A DNA stretch of 33,792 bases from SYAC01 sp046048055 (GTDB taxonomy: Bacteria > Planctomycetota > Phycisphaerae > Phycisphaerales > SM1A02). Shown here one piece after another: positions 14,171 through 30,160 of this stretch. A model generated the notes under the pieces. The model had not been told where the DNA came from. It did not search any database and saw only the letters and a program-made list of their open reading frames with translations. The position numbers and the translations under genes were made by a program. Numbering within the stretch: position 1 is the first letter of the stretch; every line of letters starts with the position of its first letter. The stretch covers positions 1-33,792 of the forward strand of contig JBJOGW010000067.1 of assembly GCA_046048055.1 (NCBI GenBank), written 5' to 3'.

Positions 14171-16009
14171 TCAGTCGCCCTGGTCCAGGATGGCCATGAA
14201 GGCCTCCTGCGGAATGGTGACCATGCCCACGGTCTTCATGCGCTTCTTGCCTTCCTTCTGCTTCTCGAGCAGCTTGCGCTTGCGGCTCACGTCGCCGCCG
14301 TAGCACTTGGCCAGCACGTTCTTGCGCAGGGCCTTGATGCTCTCGCGAGCGATGATCCGCCCGCCGATCGCCGCCTGCAGCGGAATCTCGAACTGGTGCC
14401 GGTCGATCTGCTTCTTCAGCTTCTCCAGGATCACGCGGCTGCGGTGCTCGGCCAGGTTGCGATGGGTGATCAGGCTCAGCGCCTCCACCGGCTCGCCGTT
14501 GACCAGGATGCTCACCTTGACCAGGTCGTCCTGACGGAAGCCGATCAGCTCGTAGTCCATGGTGCCGTAGCCGCGGGTGATGGACTTCAGCTTGTCGTAG
14601 AAGTCGTAGATGATCTCGGCCAGCGGCAACTCGTAGTCCAGGATCTGGCGGGTGTCGCTCAGGAAGCGCTGGGTCTTGAACATGCCTCGCCGAGCGTCGC
14701 AGAGCTTCATCAGGTCTCCGATGTTCTCGTTGGGGCAGATGATCTCGATCTTCACGATCGGTTCCAGGATGCCGGACACGTGGCTCATGTCCGGCAGGTC
14801 GGCGGGATTGTGAATCTCCAGCTCGGTGCCGTCGTTCATGGCCACGCGGTAGGTCACGGTGGGGGCGGTCTGCACCACCTCCACGTTGCCCTCGCGCTCG
14901 AGGCGCTCCTGGATGATGTCCATGTGCAGCAGGCCCAGGAATCCGCAGCGGAAACCGAAGCCCAGCGCCTCGGAGTGCTGCACCTCGAAGGTGAAGCTGG
15001 CGTCGTTCAGGCGCAGCTTCTCGATGGCCTCGCGCAGGGCCTCGAAGTCCCCCTTCTTGCCCGAGCCGCCATCGGCCCCGCTGCTGGCCGGGTAGAAGTC
15101 GCAGAACACCATCTGCTTGGGCTCCTCGTAGCCAGGCAGCGGTTCGGCGGCGGGATCGTTCTCCAGCGTGATGGTGTCGCCCACGCGCACGTCGGCCAGC
15201 GTCTTGATGCTGGCGGCCAGGTAGCCCACCTCGGCGTGGCCGAAACGCTCCGCCTTGCGGGGAAATGGGGTGTTGCGGCCCAGTTCGGTCACCGTGAAGG
15301 TGCGGCCGGTTCCCATCATGCGGATCTTGTCGCCCGTCCTGATGCTGCCGTCGAACACGCGGAAGTACACCACCACGCCCTTGTAGTCGTCGTAGACGCT
15401 GTCGAAGATCAGCGCCCGCAGCTTGTCCGTCTTCTGGGGTGGCGGGCTGGGCAGCTTCTCGCAGATGGCGTCGAGCAGTTCCTGGATGCCCTGGCCGGTC
15501 TTGGCGCTGACCAGGATGCAGTCCTCGGCCCTCAGACCCAGCACCTGCTCGATCTCCATGGCCACGCCGTCGGGGTTCGCCGCGGGCAGGTCGATCTTGT
15601 TGATGACCGGGATCAGCTCCAGGTTGTTGCCCACCGCCAGGTAGGCGTTGGCCACGGTCTGGGCCTGCACGCCCTGGGTGCTGTCCACCACGAGCACGGC
15701 GCCCTCGCAGGCGGTCAGCGCGCGGCTGACCTCGTAGGCAAAGTCCACGTGGCCCGGCGTGTCGATGAAGTTGAGCTGGTAGGTCTCGCCCTTGTAGACG
15801 TGCTGCACCGAGACGGCGCTGGCCTTGATGGTGATGCCGCGCTCGCGCTCCAGGTCCATGCTGTCGAGCAGCTGGGCCCGAGCCTCGCGGTCGCTGACGG
15901 CCTTGGTGGCCTGCAGCAGGCGGTCGGCGAGCGTGCTCTTGCCGTGGTCGATGTGGGCGATGATGGAGAAGTTTCGGATGGGCACGGGGGACGGCTCGGG
16001 AAGCCCCAC
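14171..16009 (-). CDS. lepA: Elongation factor 4 (back-translocating GTPase LepA)
   Basis: Ribosome-associated translational GTPase; 612 residues, about 600 being usual. G1 is AHIDHGKST (18-26), G3 is DTPGH (83-87) and G4 is NKID (137-140). The EF4-specific C-terminal domain has KLKSITRGYGTMDYEL and HRSRVILEKLKKQIDRHQFE, then the lysine-rich end YGGDVSRKRKLLEKQKEGKK. A stop codon lies two codons before the GTG at 16009, so the start is that GTG or the GTG at 15985, which would give VPIRNFS. The upstream zinc-ribbon gene ends 3 bp before the first GTG, so translation is probably coupled. Confidence 0.97.
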   Translation of the reverse strand: MGLPEPSPVPIRNFSIIAHIDHGKSTLADRLLQATKAVSDREARAQLLDSMDLERERGITIKASAVSVQHVYKGETYQLNFIDTPGHVDFAYEVSRALTACEGAVLVVDSTQGVQAQTVANAYLAVGNNLELIPVINKIDLPAANPDGVAMEIEQVLGLRAEDCILVSAKTGQGIQELLDAICEKLPSPPPQKTDKLRALIFDSVYDDYKGVVVYFRVFDGSIRTGDKIRMMGTGRTFTVTELGRNTPFPRKAERFGHAEVGYLAASIKTLADVRVGDTITLENDPAAEPLPGYEEPKQMVFCDFYPASSGADGGSGKKGDFEALREAIEKLRLNDASFTFEVQHSEALGFGFRCGFLGLLHMDIIQERLEREGNVEVVQTAPTVTYRVAMNDGTELEIHNPADLPDMSHVSGILEPIVKIEIICPNENIGDLMKLCDARRGMFKTQRFLSDTRQILDYELPLAEIIYDFYDKLKSITRGYGTMDYELIGFRQDDLVKVSILVNGEPVEALSLITHRNLAEHRSRVILEKLKKQIDRHQFEIPLQAAIGGRIIARESIKALRKNVLAKCYGGDVSRKRKLLEKQKEGKKRMKTVGMVTIPQEAFMAILDQGD

Positions 16010-16012
16010 ACT

Positions 16013-16537
16013 CTAGCCGCAAATCGGGGTCGAATCCGGCGTCGGCACAAGGGCCGCTCCACACTCCGCGCAGGCCGCCGGCCGCCGGGGCGGGAGCCGG
16101 TGGCCACAGCGTTCGCACATGGGCATGCCTCGGCGGCCGAACTCCCGTCGCACGAAGGGTGCGTACCACCGCTGCATGGAGTACACGAAGAACAGGTGCT
16201 GCACGAGCAGCCACAGGGTCACCCCGCCGGCGAATCCCAGCAGCCACGCGGTGGTTCCGGCCCGGCGAAGGTCCAGGTGGGCGAACAGCAGCCGCAGGGC
16301 CAGAAAGAAGGCCAGCGTGGGCAGCACCGCCACGGCGCTCGACACCAGCAGCACCACCGGATCCTTGAGCATCTGCACGTTGGCCCAGAGATGGATGCGC
16401 AGGCGGTCGCCCATCGGGATCCGGATCGGCTCGTGCAGGCGCATCCAGAGTCCCCAGTGGCGTTGCGGCGATGGACCCGCCGCGCGATGGCGATCGTGGT
16501 CCTGCAAGGAAGACTCACGGTCGTCGCTGGACGGCAT
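16013..16537 (-). CDS. Membrane protein with a C-terminal zinc ribbon
   Basis: 174 residues; I do not recognise a named family. After a polar N-terminus there are two predicted transmembrane helices, about 61-84 (VVLLVSSAVAVLPTLAFFLA) and 97-119 (WLLGFAGGVTLWLLVQHLFF). The C-terminus ends in a rubredoxin-type zinc ribbon with CERC (C141, C144) and CAEC (C156, C159). With both ends cytoplasmic, the ribbon would face the cytosol. It is sandwiched between rimO (14-bp gap) and lepA (3-bp gap), so it is cotranscribed with translation factors. No catalytic motif is visible; an adaptor or ribosome-docking role is conceivable but only inferred. Confidence 0.75.
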   Translation of the reverse strand: MPSSDDRESSLQDHDRHRAAGPSPQRHWGLWMRLHEPIRIPMGDRLRIHLWANVQMLKDPVVLLVSSAVAVLPTLAFFLALRLLFAHLDLRRAGTTAWLLGFAGGVTLWLLVQHLFFVYSMQRWYAPFVRREFGRRGMPMCERCGHRLPPRRPAACAECGAALVPTPDSTPICG

Positions 16538-16551
16538 GCGGCGCCCCGGGC

Positions 16552-18093
16552 TCAGGGATCGCGCCGTGCGACCGGCAGGGAGACGCGGCGATTCATCTCG
16601 TCCTCGAGGCGGGCGATCAGGTCGTACTCCATCGCCTCGGTCACCACGCCATCCACCAGCTCGCCGGGCGCAAGCTCGCGCCTGGCGATCACCCGGGTCA
16701 CGCTGTCCACCTGCGGCGCCTGGAACGTGGCCCGGGCCAGGTACACCCGCTCACCCTTGCCGGCCTCGTTCTCCGGGTCGGGGCCGTCGATCAGCAGCGC
16801 AAGTCGGCACTTCTCCGTGGCCATCGCCTCGTTGCGCTCGAAGGCGATCTCCTGCTGCAGCAGCATCAGCGCCTCCTCGCGGCGGGCAGCTTCCTCGGGG
16901 GGCACGCGAAGATCGGGATCCTGATGCATGGTGCCGCTGGGGGTGCCGTCCTCGGGGCTGTACCGGAAGCAGCCGACCATGTCGAAGCGATGCTCCCGCA
17001 CGAAGTCGAGCAGGGCCTCGAAGTCGGTCTCGGTCTCGCCTGGGTGGCCCACGATGAACGTGGTGCGCAGCGCGATCCCCGGCACGCGCGCCCGAAGCTT
17101 CGCGAGGAGTTCCTGCGTCTGCGACGCGCTCGTTCGACGCCGCATGCGTTCCAGCATGCGGTCGCTGGCGTGCTGCAGCGGCATGTCGATGTACTTCACC
17201 ACGTTCGGAAGCCTGGCCATCGCGTCGATCATGGCGTCGGTGAAGGTGCTCGGATAGGCGTACATCAGGCGGATCCAGCCGCCGCCGTGCGCGCGTGCCA
17301 CGCCATCAAGCGACTCGAGCAGCCCCACCAGGCCGCGATCATCGCCGATGTCCATCCCCCAGCTGGTCGTGTCCTGTCCGATCACGTTCAGCTCGAAGGC
17401 GCCGTCATCCATCAGGCGGCCGGCCTCGCGCACGATCTCGTCCATCGGCTTGCTGCGCATCTTGCCGCGGATGCCCGGGATGGTGCAGAAGGCGCATCGC
17501 TGGTTGCAGCCTTCGCTGGCGCGCAGGTAGGCCCAGTGGCGGGGGGTCAGGCGGAAGCGGTTCGCGTCACCCTCGAAGTAGCCCACGCCCTTGCCATCGG
17601 CGCCGTGCACGGTCAGGCCCACGGTGTCCATGCCGCGCTCCCCGGCGGCCTGCAGCGCGTTGGCGGCGATCCAGTAGCGAGGAGCATCCTCGCCCAACCC
17701 GGGACGCGCCGGCGCCTCGCCACGCACGGCGTCCACCACGTGGTCGCGGTCGAAGACGCCGATCATGGCGTCGATGCCCGGGGCCCATTCCAGCAGCTTG
17801 GCTCGATGCCGCTGCACCAGGCAACCGGCCACCACCACGCGCTGCAGCTCGCCGCGGCGCTTGCGATCCACGGCCTCGCGGATCACGCCCAGACTCTCCT
17901 CCTTGCTTGCCTCCAGGAACCCGCAGGTGTTGACCACGATCGCGTCGGGTCGGTCGCTCTCGTTCACCGGCTGCACGCCGCCTTCCTGCAGCATGGCCAG
18001 CATCTTCTCGCTGTCCACCAGGTTCTTGGGACAGCCCAGACTGACGAAGGCGACGCGGCGGATGTCTGGCCGGGTGGAAGGCATCGACGTCAT
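16552..18093 (-). CDS. rimO: Ribosomal protein S12 methylthiotransferase
   Basis: Radical-SAM enzyme adding a methylthio group to a conserved Asp of ribosomal protein S12. 513 residues. The UPF0004 domain holds three cluster cysteines: VSLGCPKNLVDSE (C21), VVNTCGFLEASKEES (C57) and AGCLVQ (C91). The radical-SAM motif is EGCNQRCAFCTIPGIRGKMR (C196, C200, C203). A TRAM-type domain ends the protein. CPKNLVDSE and IPGIRGKMRSKP identify RimO rather than MiaB. It is about 70 residues longer than E. coli RimO, with an extra segment of roughly 40 residues between the two cluster domains (about 128-180). The ATG at 18093 overlaps the stop of the upstream gene (ATGA); a second ATG is three codons in. 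Confidence 0.95.
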   Translation of the reverse strand: MTSMPSTRPDIRRVAFVSLGCPKNLVDSEKMLAMLQEGGVQPVNESDRPDAIVVNTCGFLEASKEESLGVIREAVDRKRRGELQRVVVAGCLVQRHRAKLLEWAPGIDAMIGVFDRDHVVDAVRGEAPARPGLGEDAPRYWIAANALQAAGERGMDTVGLTVHGADGKGVGYFEGDANRFRLTPRHWAYLRASEGCNQRCAFCTIPGIRGKMRSKPMDEIVREAGRLMDDGAFELNVIGQDTTSWGMDIGDDRGLVGLLESLDGVARAHGGGWIRLMYAYPSTFTDAMIDAMARLPNVVKYIDMPLQHASDRMLERMRRRTSASQTQELLAKLRARVPGIALRTTFIVGHPGETETDFEALLDFVREHRFDMVGCFRYSPEDGTPSGTMHQDPDLRVPPEEAARREEALMLLQQEIAFERNEAMATEKCRLALLIDGPDPENEAGKGERVYLARATFQAPQVDSVTRVIARRELAPGELVDGVVTEAMEYDLIARLEDEMNRRVSLPVARRDP

Positions 18094-18578
18094 GCTACGC
18101 GCCATGCGGCAAAGTCCCGAAGCAGGCGCCGCCACTCGTCGTAGCGGTAGGAGAGCCGCAGTCGATCGTGCAGGCCTCGAACGCGGCCGTGCCAGGACTC
18201 CAGCATCGACTCCTGCCAGCCCATCCCCGCCCCGTCGCAGAAGTAGACCCGGCATCCGAGCGGCCGGGCCCAGTGGATGCCGCAGCCGCCATCCCGCAGA
18301 AATGGGCACTCCCCGCGGCGCAGGGCCGTCTCCACCGCATCCGGCGTGGGCGTCGCCGGCAGTTGCCGAAGGCACCACGCCACCTCGAGTCCGCTGAGCC
18401 ACAGGGCATGCCCAAAGCGCTCGAAGCGGCAGCAGTTGCCGTTGGCCAGGCACAGCGGGCGGCGAGCACGCACGGCCACCTCGCCTTCGTCCACCATGCC
18501 TTGCAGGTGCTGCCGCACCTCGGGCGTGCCGGCGGCATCCCACCACGACTGCAGGTCGGTCGCGGGCAGGTTCACCAT
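18090..18578 (-). CDS. YkgJ-like cysteine-cluster protein, second of a pair
   Basis: 162 residues. The cysteine pattern resembles the YkgJ (CxxCxxCC, putative zinc/iron chelating) family: C43 and C49-C50 in PLCLANGNCCRF, then C91 in GECPFLRDGGC, C99, C109 in PLGCRVYFC and C114. The N-terminal CxxCxxCC box is degenerate, keeping LC-x5-CC. No signal peptide or membrane helix is seen. The ATG at 18578 overlaps the preceding family member by 7 nt, and its own stop overlaps the rimO start by 4 nt, so all three should be cotranslated. Biochemical role of the family is not established; proximity to the Fe-S enzyme RimO is suggestive only. Confidence 0.75.
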   Translation of the reverse strand: MVNLPATDLQSWWDAAGTPEVRQHLQGMVDEGEVAVRARRPLCLANGNCCRFERFGHALWLSGLEVAWCLRQLPATPTPDAVETALRRGECPFLRDGGCGIHWARPLGCRVYFCDGAGMGWQESMLESWHGRVRGLHDRLRLSYRYDEWRRLLRDFAAWRVA

Positions 18579-19098
18579 GCAGCCCGCTCCTCGCTCTGGC
18601 GTTCGGCCTGCAGCCGCTGCAGGATCGACTCGGGCGCGATCAGCGACCCATGGTCCATGCCGGGGCAGGGGGTGCGATCGCGGGCTCGATCCCACGCGTT
18701 GCGCGAGGCCAGGTTGCCTTGCCAGAACGGCCAGGTCCGGCACTGGGTCGGTCTGGCCTGGTAGACGCGGCAGAGGGCCTTGCCCGGTTGCGACTCCCGG
18801 TCAAGCAGCACGCAGTCCATCCCCCGCGGGCCGGCCCTCTCGAGCAGGGACCAGCGCCCATGGATGGTTCGGGCGAATCGCTGGAGAAATGCCTCCAGCG
18901 AAACTCCCAGAGCCGCCGCCATGGCCTGGCCCTCGGTCCGCTCGAACCACACGGCTCCGGCAGGGCCGCTGCAGCAGTTGCCGCACTGTGTGCATTCAAA
19001 GCGCAGTCCATGCCGCCACCATGGAAGACCGCCACCCGGCAAGCCGGAGGGCTCACCGGGTGGGGATGGGTTGGCAGGTTGCCGCGAGGGCCGTTCGG

Positions 19099-19102
<4 letters not shown>
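18572..19102 (-). CDS. YkgJ-family cysteine-cluster protein, first of a pair
   Basis: 176 residues from a GTG that overlaps the rpoC stop (GTGA). The family box CxxCxxCC is intact: FECTQCGNCCSGP (C37, C40, C43, C44). Further conserved cysteines follow in GMDCVLLD (C97), KALCRVYQARPTQCRTWPFW (C111, C121) and RTPCPGMDHG (C146). These eight cysteines are the putative metal or Fe-S ligands of the family. The first 30 residues are Pro/Ser-rich and probably disordered. Being coupled to rpoC is unusual. A much longer open frame runs upstream antisense-free through rpoC in another frame, but it has no similarity and was not used. Confidence 0.85.
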
Positions 19103-23586
<4,484 letters not shown>

Positions 23587-23643
23587 GGCGTTGCTCTCGT
23601 GACGGTCGTGGTTCGTTTCAAGGACGCGGGATGGCGGAGCGGA

Positions 23644-27477
<3,834 letters not shown>

Positions 27478-27483
27478 GGGTCC

Positions 27484-27534
27484 GTGCTCCAGTTGTCGCG
27501 CGACAATCACCGACGCGGTTCCCGCCGGGGAACC
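27484..27534 (-). promoter_or_regulatory. Structured rpoB leader: hairpin plus palindrome next to the Shine-Dalgarno
   Basis: Two inverted repeats lie in the last 60 nt before rpoB. The first, at 27517-27534, is a perfect 7-bp stem (GGTTCCC/GGGAACC) with a 4-nt loop. The second is TTGTCGCGCGACAA at 27493-27506, ending 2 nt before the GGAG at 27490-27487. A structure or bound protein here could mask the ribosome-binding site, which fits translational control of rpoB, but no regulator is shown. Confidence 0.45.
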
Positions 27535-27586
27535 GAGTCTTCAATGCGTTCGTTCGATGATCGCCGCGCCCACCGCCAAGTCCTGC

Positions 27587-27616
27587 AGGGTAGCAAGACC
27601 CGGGCCAATCCTGCAA
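27587..27616 (-). promoter_or_regulatory. Promoter-like element of rpoBC, shared with rplK
   Basis: On the minus strand TTGCAG (27616-27611), an 18-bp spacer containing GGGTCTT, and GCTACCCT with TACCCT at 27592-27587. Start of transcription would be near 27580, giving a leader of about 102 nt. The same three blocks occur before rplK at the same distance from the start codon. Confidence 0.55.
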
Positions 27617-27663
27617 CATGGCTTCGCGGCGGGCTTGAATCTTTTTGCCATGGGCATGGATCG

Positions 27664-27712
27664 CAAAAGTTATAGGCCCTGAATATATAGTCTTATAACT
27701 ATTCTCATGGTT
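27664..27712. promoter_or_regulatory. AT-rich island with inverted repeat upstream of rpoB
   Basis: An unusually AT-rich patch in high-GC DNA. AGTTATA (27668-27674) and TATAACT (27694-27700) form an inverted repeat around ATATATAG. On the minus strand TTATAA, 18 bp, TATAAC can be read as a second, upstream promoter of rpoBC; it could also act as an UP element. The remainder of the 339-bp rplL-rpoB gap holds the terminator, the shared promoter element and the leader hairpins; no gene is seen. Confidence 0.4.
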
Positions 27713-27737
27713 CTGCCTGACGTCGCTCGCGGTCCTC

Positions 27738-27776
27738 AAAAATGACCGCGGGCCCAGTCTTGCGACCGGGCCCGCG
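27738..27776 (-). terminator. Intrinsic terminator/attenuator after rplL
   Basis: Perfect 9-bp stem CGCGGGCCC/GGGCCCGCG (27747-27755 with 27768-27776), a 12-nt loop, and a minus-strand run of five T (27742-27738) after 4 nt. It lies 41 nt after the rplL stop. In E. coli a partial terminator in the same place sets the ratio of ribosomal proteins to RNA polymerase. Confidence 0.8.
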
Positions 27777-27816
27777 TTGGGTACGGACTGAAGCGGGGCA
27801 TGGGCCCCGCGGCACG

Positions 27817-28227
27817 TCACTTGATGGTGACCTTGGCGCCCGCGCCCTCGAGCGCGGTCTTGAGCTTGTCCGCGTCGTCCTTGGAGATCTTCTCCTTGAC
27901 GGGCTTCGGAGCGCCATCGACCAGGTCCTTGGCCTCCTTCAGGCCGAGGCCAGTGGCCTCGCGGACCACCTTGATCACCTGGATCTTGTTGGCACCGGCG
28001 TTGTCCAGAATGACATCGAACTCGGTCTGGGCAGCCGCAGCAGCGGCGCCGCCACCACCCGCGCCGCCAGCCGCAGCCATCATGACCGCGCCGCCGGCCG
28101 CCGGCTCGATGCCGTACTTGCTCTTCATGTAGTCGGCCAGATCCACCGCCTCCTTCAGGGTCAGGCTGGCGATCTCGTCGCCGATCTTGGTCACCTTCGC
28201 TTCGAACGTCTTCGTCTCTTCGGACAT
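27817..28227 (-). CDS. rplL: 50S ribosomal protein L7/L12
   Basis: Stalk protein that recruits translational GTPases; 136 residues (E. coli 121). The N-terminal dimerisation helices (IASLTLKEAVDLADYMKSKY) are followed by an Ala/Gly-rich hinge (about 47-66) and the conserved C-terminal domain: EFDVILDNAGANKIQVIKVV, REATGLGLKEAKDLVDGAP. The N-terminus has a longer polar lead-in than E. coli. AGGAG lies 8 nt before the ATG. It follows rplJ after 100 bp and ends before a terminator. Confidence 0.98.
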   Translation of the reverse strand: MSEETKTFEAKVTKIGDEIASLTLKEAVDLADYMKSKYGIEPAAGGAVMMAAAGGAGGGGAAAAAAQTEFDVILDNAGANKIQVIKVVREATGLGLKEAKDLVDGAPKPVKEKISKDDADKLKTALEGAGAKVTIK

Positions 28228-28257
28228 GTCTCAAACTCCTGTGCCGCTCCCGAGAGG

Positions 28258-28274
28258 CGCCGGACCTTCCGGCG
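28258..28274 (-). other. Short hairpin in the rplJ-rplL spacer
   Basis: CGCCGGA and TCCGGCG form a perfect 7-bp stem with a 3-nt loop, about 30 nt before the rplL start. There is no T run, so it is not a terminator; it may be a processing site or a stability element that lets rplL be made in excess over rplJ. Inference only. Confidence 0.35.
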
Positions 28275-28327
28275 TTTGACCCGAATGGGCCTGTCGGGAC
28301 GTGGCGAAAAGGTTCCTGTGATGCGGG

Positions 28328-28873
28328 TCAGGCCTGGGCGGCGACGGTCTCGCCCGCCTCCAGCTTCCGTTGAATCTCCTTCACGATGCCAAGGACCCTG
28401 CCAGCCGGGCCCTTCACGGCGCCGACCACGTTGCGGGCCGGCGACAGCACCAGGGTGATGACCTTGGCCTGCGCCTCCTCGCGTGTGGGGTACTTGCTCA
28501 GGGCCTCCACGCCGGCCGCACCCTCGAAGGTGATGCCGTCCATGATGGCCGCCTTGAACTGCAGCGACTCCTTGGCCCGGGCCCACTCCACGATCTCCCG
28601 GGCCAGCGCCACAACGCTCTCGCCACCGTAGACCAGCGCGCTGGGACCCTTGAGGTACTTGGACAGCCCCTCGAGCGGGGTTCCGGTGAAGGCCTTCCGG
28701 GCAAGCGTGTTCTTGACCACGCTGACTCGGATCTTCTTGCGCACCATCTCGGTGCGCAGGTTGTTGTTGGTGACCGCGTCCATGCCGCGGATCTCCACCA
28801 GGACGCCGCCCTCGACGCCGTCGAAGCGGCTCTGGTACTGGCGAACGATGAACTGCTTGATGGGCTTGCTCAT
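28328..28873 (-). CDS. rplJ: 50S ribosomal protein L10
   Basis: Base of the ribosomal stalk, binding 23S rRNA with L11 and carrying L7/L12 dimers on its C-terminal helix; 181 residues. Family features are VLVEIRGMDAVTNNNLRTEM, RVSVVKNTLARKAF, LKGPSALVYGG and SPARNVVGAVKGPAGRVLGI. GGAG is 8 nt before the ATG. It follows rplA after 16 bp. In E. coli L10 represses its own mRNA; no such site was identified in this short gap. Confidence 0.97.
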   Translation of the reverse strand: MSKPIKQFIVRQYQSRFDGVEGGVLVEIRGMDAVTNNNLRTEMVRKKIRVSVVKNTLARKAFTGTPLEGLSKYLKGPSALVYGGESVVALAREIVEWARAKESLQFKAAIMDGITFEGAAGVEALSKYPTREEAQAKVITLVLSPARNVVGAVKGPAGRVLGIVKEIQRKLEAGETVAAQA

Positions 28874-28889
28874 GGCGTTGGCTCCGGGT

Positions 28890-29594
28890 TCAGGCGACCA
28901 CCTGCACGCCGGGACTCATGGCGGCGCTGATGACGCACTTCTTGAGATAGGTGCCCTTCACGCTGGCCGGGCGGGCCTTCTGGATGACGGCAATGAAGTG
29001 CTCCAGGTTGGCCACGAGCTTGTCGTCGCCAAAGCTCAGCTTGCCGATGACGCAGTGCACGTTTCCACCGTCGTCGTTGCGGTACTCCTGCTTGCCGGCC
29101 GCGTACTCGCGCACGGCGTCGGCCACATTCGGGGTCACGGTGCCTGCCTTGGGACTGGGCATGAGGCCCTTGGGGCCGAGCACCTTGCCCAGCTTGCTCA
29201 CCACACGCATCATGTCGGGGCTGGCCACGGCCACGTCGAACTCCATCCAGCCACCCTCGATGCGGGCCACCAGTTCCTCGCCCCCGGCCTCGACGGCGCC
29301 GGCAGCCTTGGCGGCGGCCGCCTTGTCGCTCTGGCAGAAGCACACCACCCGAGCGGTCCGCCCGATGCCGTGCGGCATGGCGATCGAGCCGCGGAGGGCC
29401 TGATCGGCCGCCTTGGGATCGATGCCCAGGTTCACGACCACGTTCACCGTCTGGTCGAACTTGGGGGCCTTGAACGCGCGGAGGGCCTTCACGGCCTCGG
29501 CAGGAGACAGGGGCTGGGTGGGACGCTTCTCCAGGCTGGCCGTCATGCGGCGGCTGAAGCGGCGGGACACCTTCTTCTTGGTCATGGTGCTCAT
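28890..29594 (-). CDS. rplA: 50S ribosomal protein L1
   Basis: L1-stalk protein; 234 residues. Motifs include NLGIDPKAADQALRGSIAMP, HGIGRTARV and KLGKVLGPKGLMPSPKAGTV, the family signature. The ATG at 29594 has GGAGG 9 nt upstream, overlapping the rplK stop; an ATG three codons in (29585) is an alternative. It lies 4 bp after rplK. In E. coli L1 autoregulates the rplK-rplA mRNA by binding its leader, so the roughly 100-nt rplK leader here is the place to look. Confidence 0.98.
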   Translation of the reverse strand: MSTMTKKKVSRRFSRRMTASLEKRPTQPLSPAEAVKALRAFKAPKFDQTVNVVVNLGIDPKAADQALRGSIAMPHGIGRTARVVCFCQSDKAAAAKAAGAVEAGGEELVARIEGGWMEFDVAVASPDMMRVVSKLGKVLGPKGLMPSPKAGTVTPNVADAVREYAAGKQEYRNDDGGNVHCVIGKLSFGDDKLVANLEHFIAVIQKARPASVKGTYLKKCVISAAMSPGVQVVA

Positions 29595-29598
29595 GGGT

Positions 29599-30024
29599 TC
29601 AGGCCTCCACCGTCACGCCCATGCTTCGGGCGGTGCCTTCGACGATCCGCATGGCGCTCTCCACGCTGGCCGTGTTGAGGTCCTTCAGCTTCTCCTCGGC
29701 GATCTTGCGAACCTGGTCCCTGGTCAGCTTGCCAACCTTGACGGTGTTGGGCTGGCCGGATCCCTTCTCGATCTTCAGGGCCGAGGCGATCATCACGCTC
29801 ACCGGGCTGGACTTGATCTCCAGTTCGAACGTCCGGTCGGCGAACACGGTGACCACGCAGCCGACCACGCGGCCATTCAGCTCGCGGGTCTTCTCGTTGA
29901 ACTGCGTGATGAACTGGCCCGGGTTGACGCCGTTGGCGCCGAGCACCGGTCCCAGCGGCGGGGCCGGGGTGGCCTTCCCGCCGGGGGCCATGATCTTGAA
30001 AACCTTTGCAACCTTCTTGGCCAT
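29599..30024 (-). CDS. rplK: 50S ribosomal protein L11
   Basis: GTPase-centre protein; 141 residues, the normal length. The N-terminal domain has KIMAPGGKATPAPPLGPVLG with the proline-rich loop that binds thiostrepton-like drugs, then ANGVNPGQFITQFNEKTREL. The rRNA-binding C-terminal half has GKLTRDQVRKIAEEKLKDLN and ESAMRIVEGTARSMGV. A strong GGGAGG lies upstream of the ATG. First gene of the rplKAJL operon; secE and nusG, which usually precede it, are not adjacent. Confidence 0.98.
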   Translation of the reverse strand: MAKKVAKVFKIMAPGGKATPAPPLGPVLGANGVNPGQFITQFNEKTRELNGRVVGCVVTVFADRTFELEIKSSPVSVMIASALKIEKGSGQPNTVKVGKLTRDQVRKIAEEKLKDLNTASVESAMRIVEGTARSMGVTVEA

Positions 30025-30131
30025 GGGTTCCTACCTCCCACGACGCGGGCCTCCAACCAGGAAGCATGCCGGCTCAGCCAGGAGACCGGCGCCGCGCCGT
30101 AGTTCAAGCGGCGTGCGATGTCGAGCCGGGT

Positions 30132-30160
30132 AGGGTAGCGAAGACCCGAAGGCCCTGCAA
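30132..30160 (-). promoter_or_regulatory. Promoter-like element of rplKAJL, shared with rpoB
   Basis: On the minus strand TTGCAG (30160-30155), a 17-bp spacer containing GGGTCTT, and GCTACCCT with TACCCT at 30137-30132. The expected leader is about 100 nt. Part of the -35 lies in a small inverted repeat (GGCCCT/AGGGCC, 30151-30165) that may also end transcription from the upstream protease gene. Confidence 0.55.

Noticed and set aside
13682..16924. A 1080-codon plus-strand frame antisense to ompH, lepA and the zinc-ribbon gene.
   Set aside because: Crosses several real minus-strand genes and their gaps; no protein-like features.
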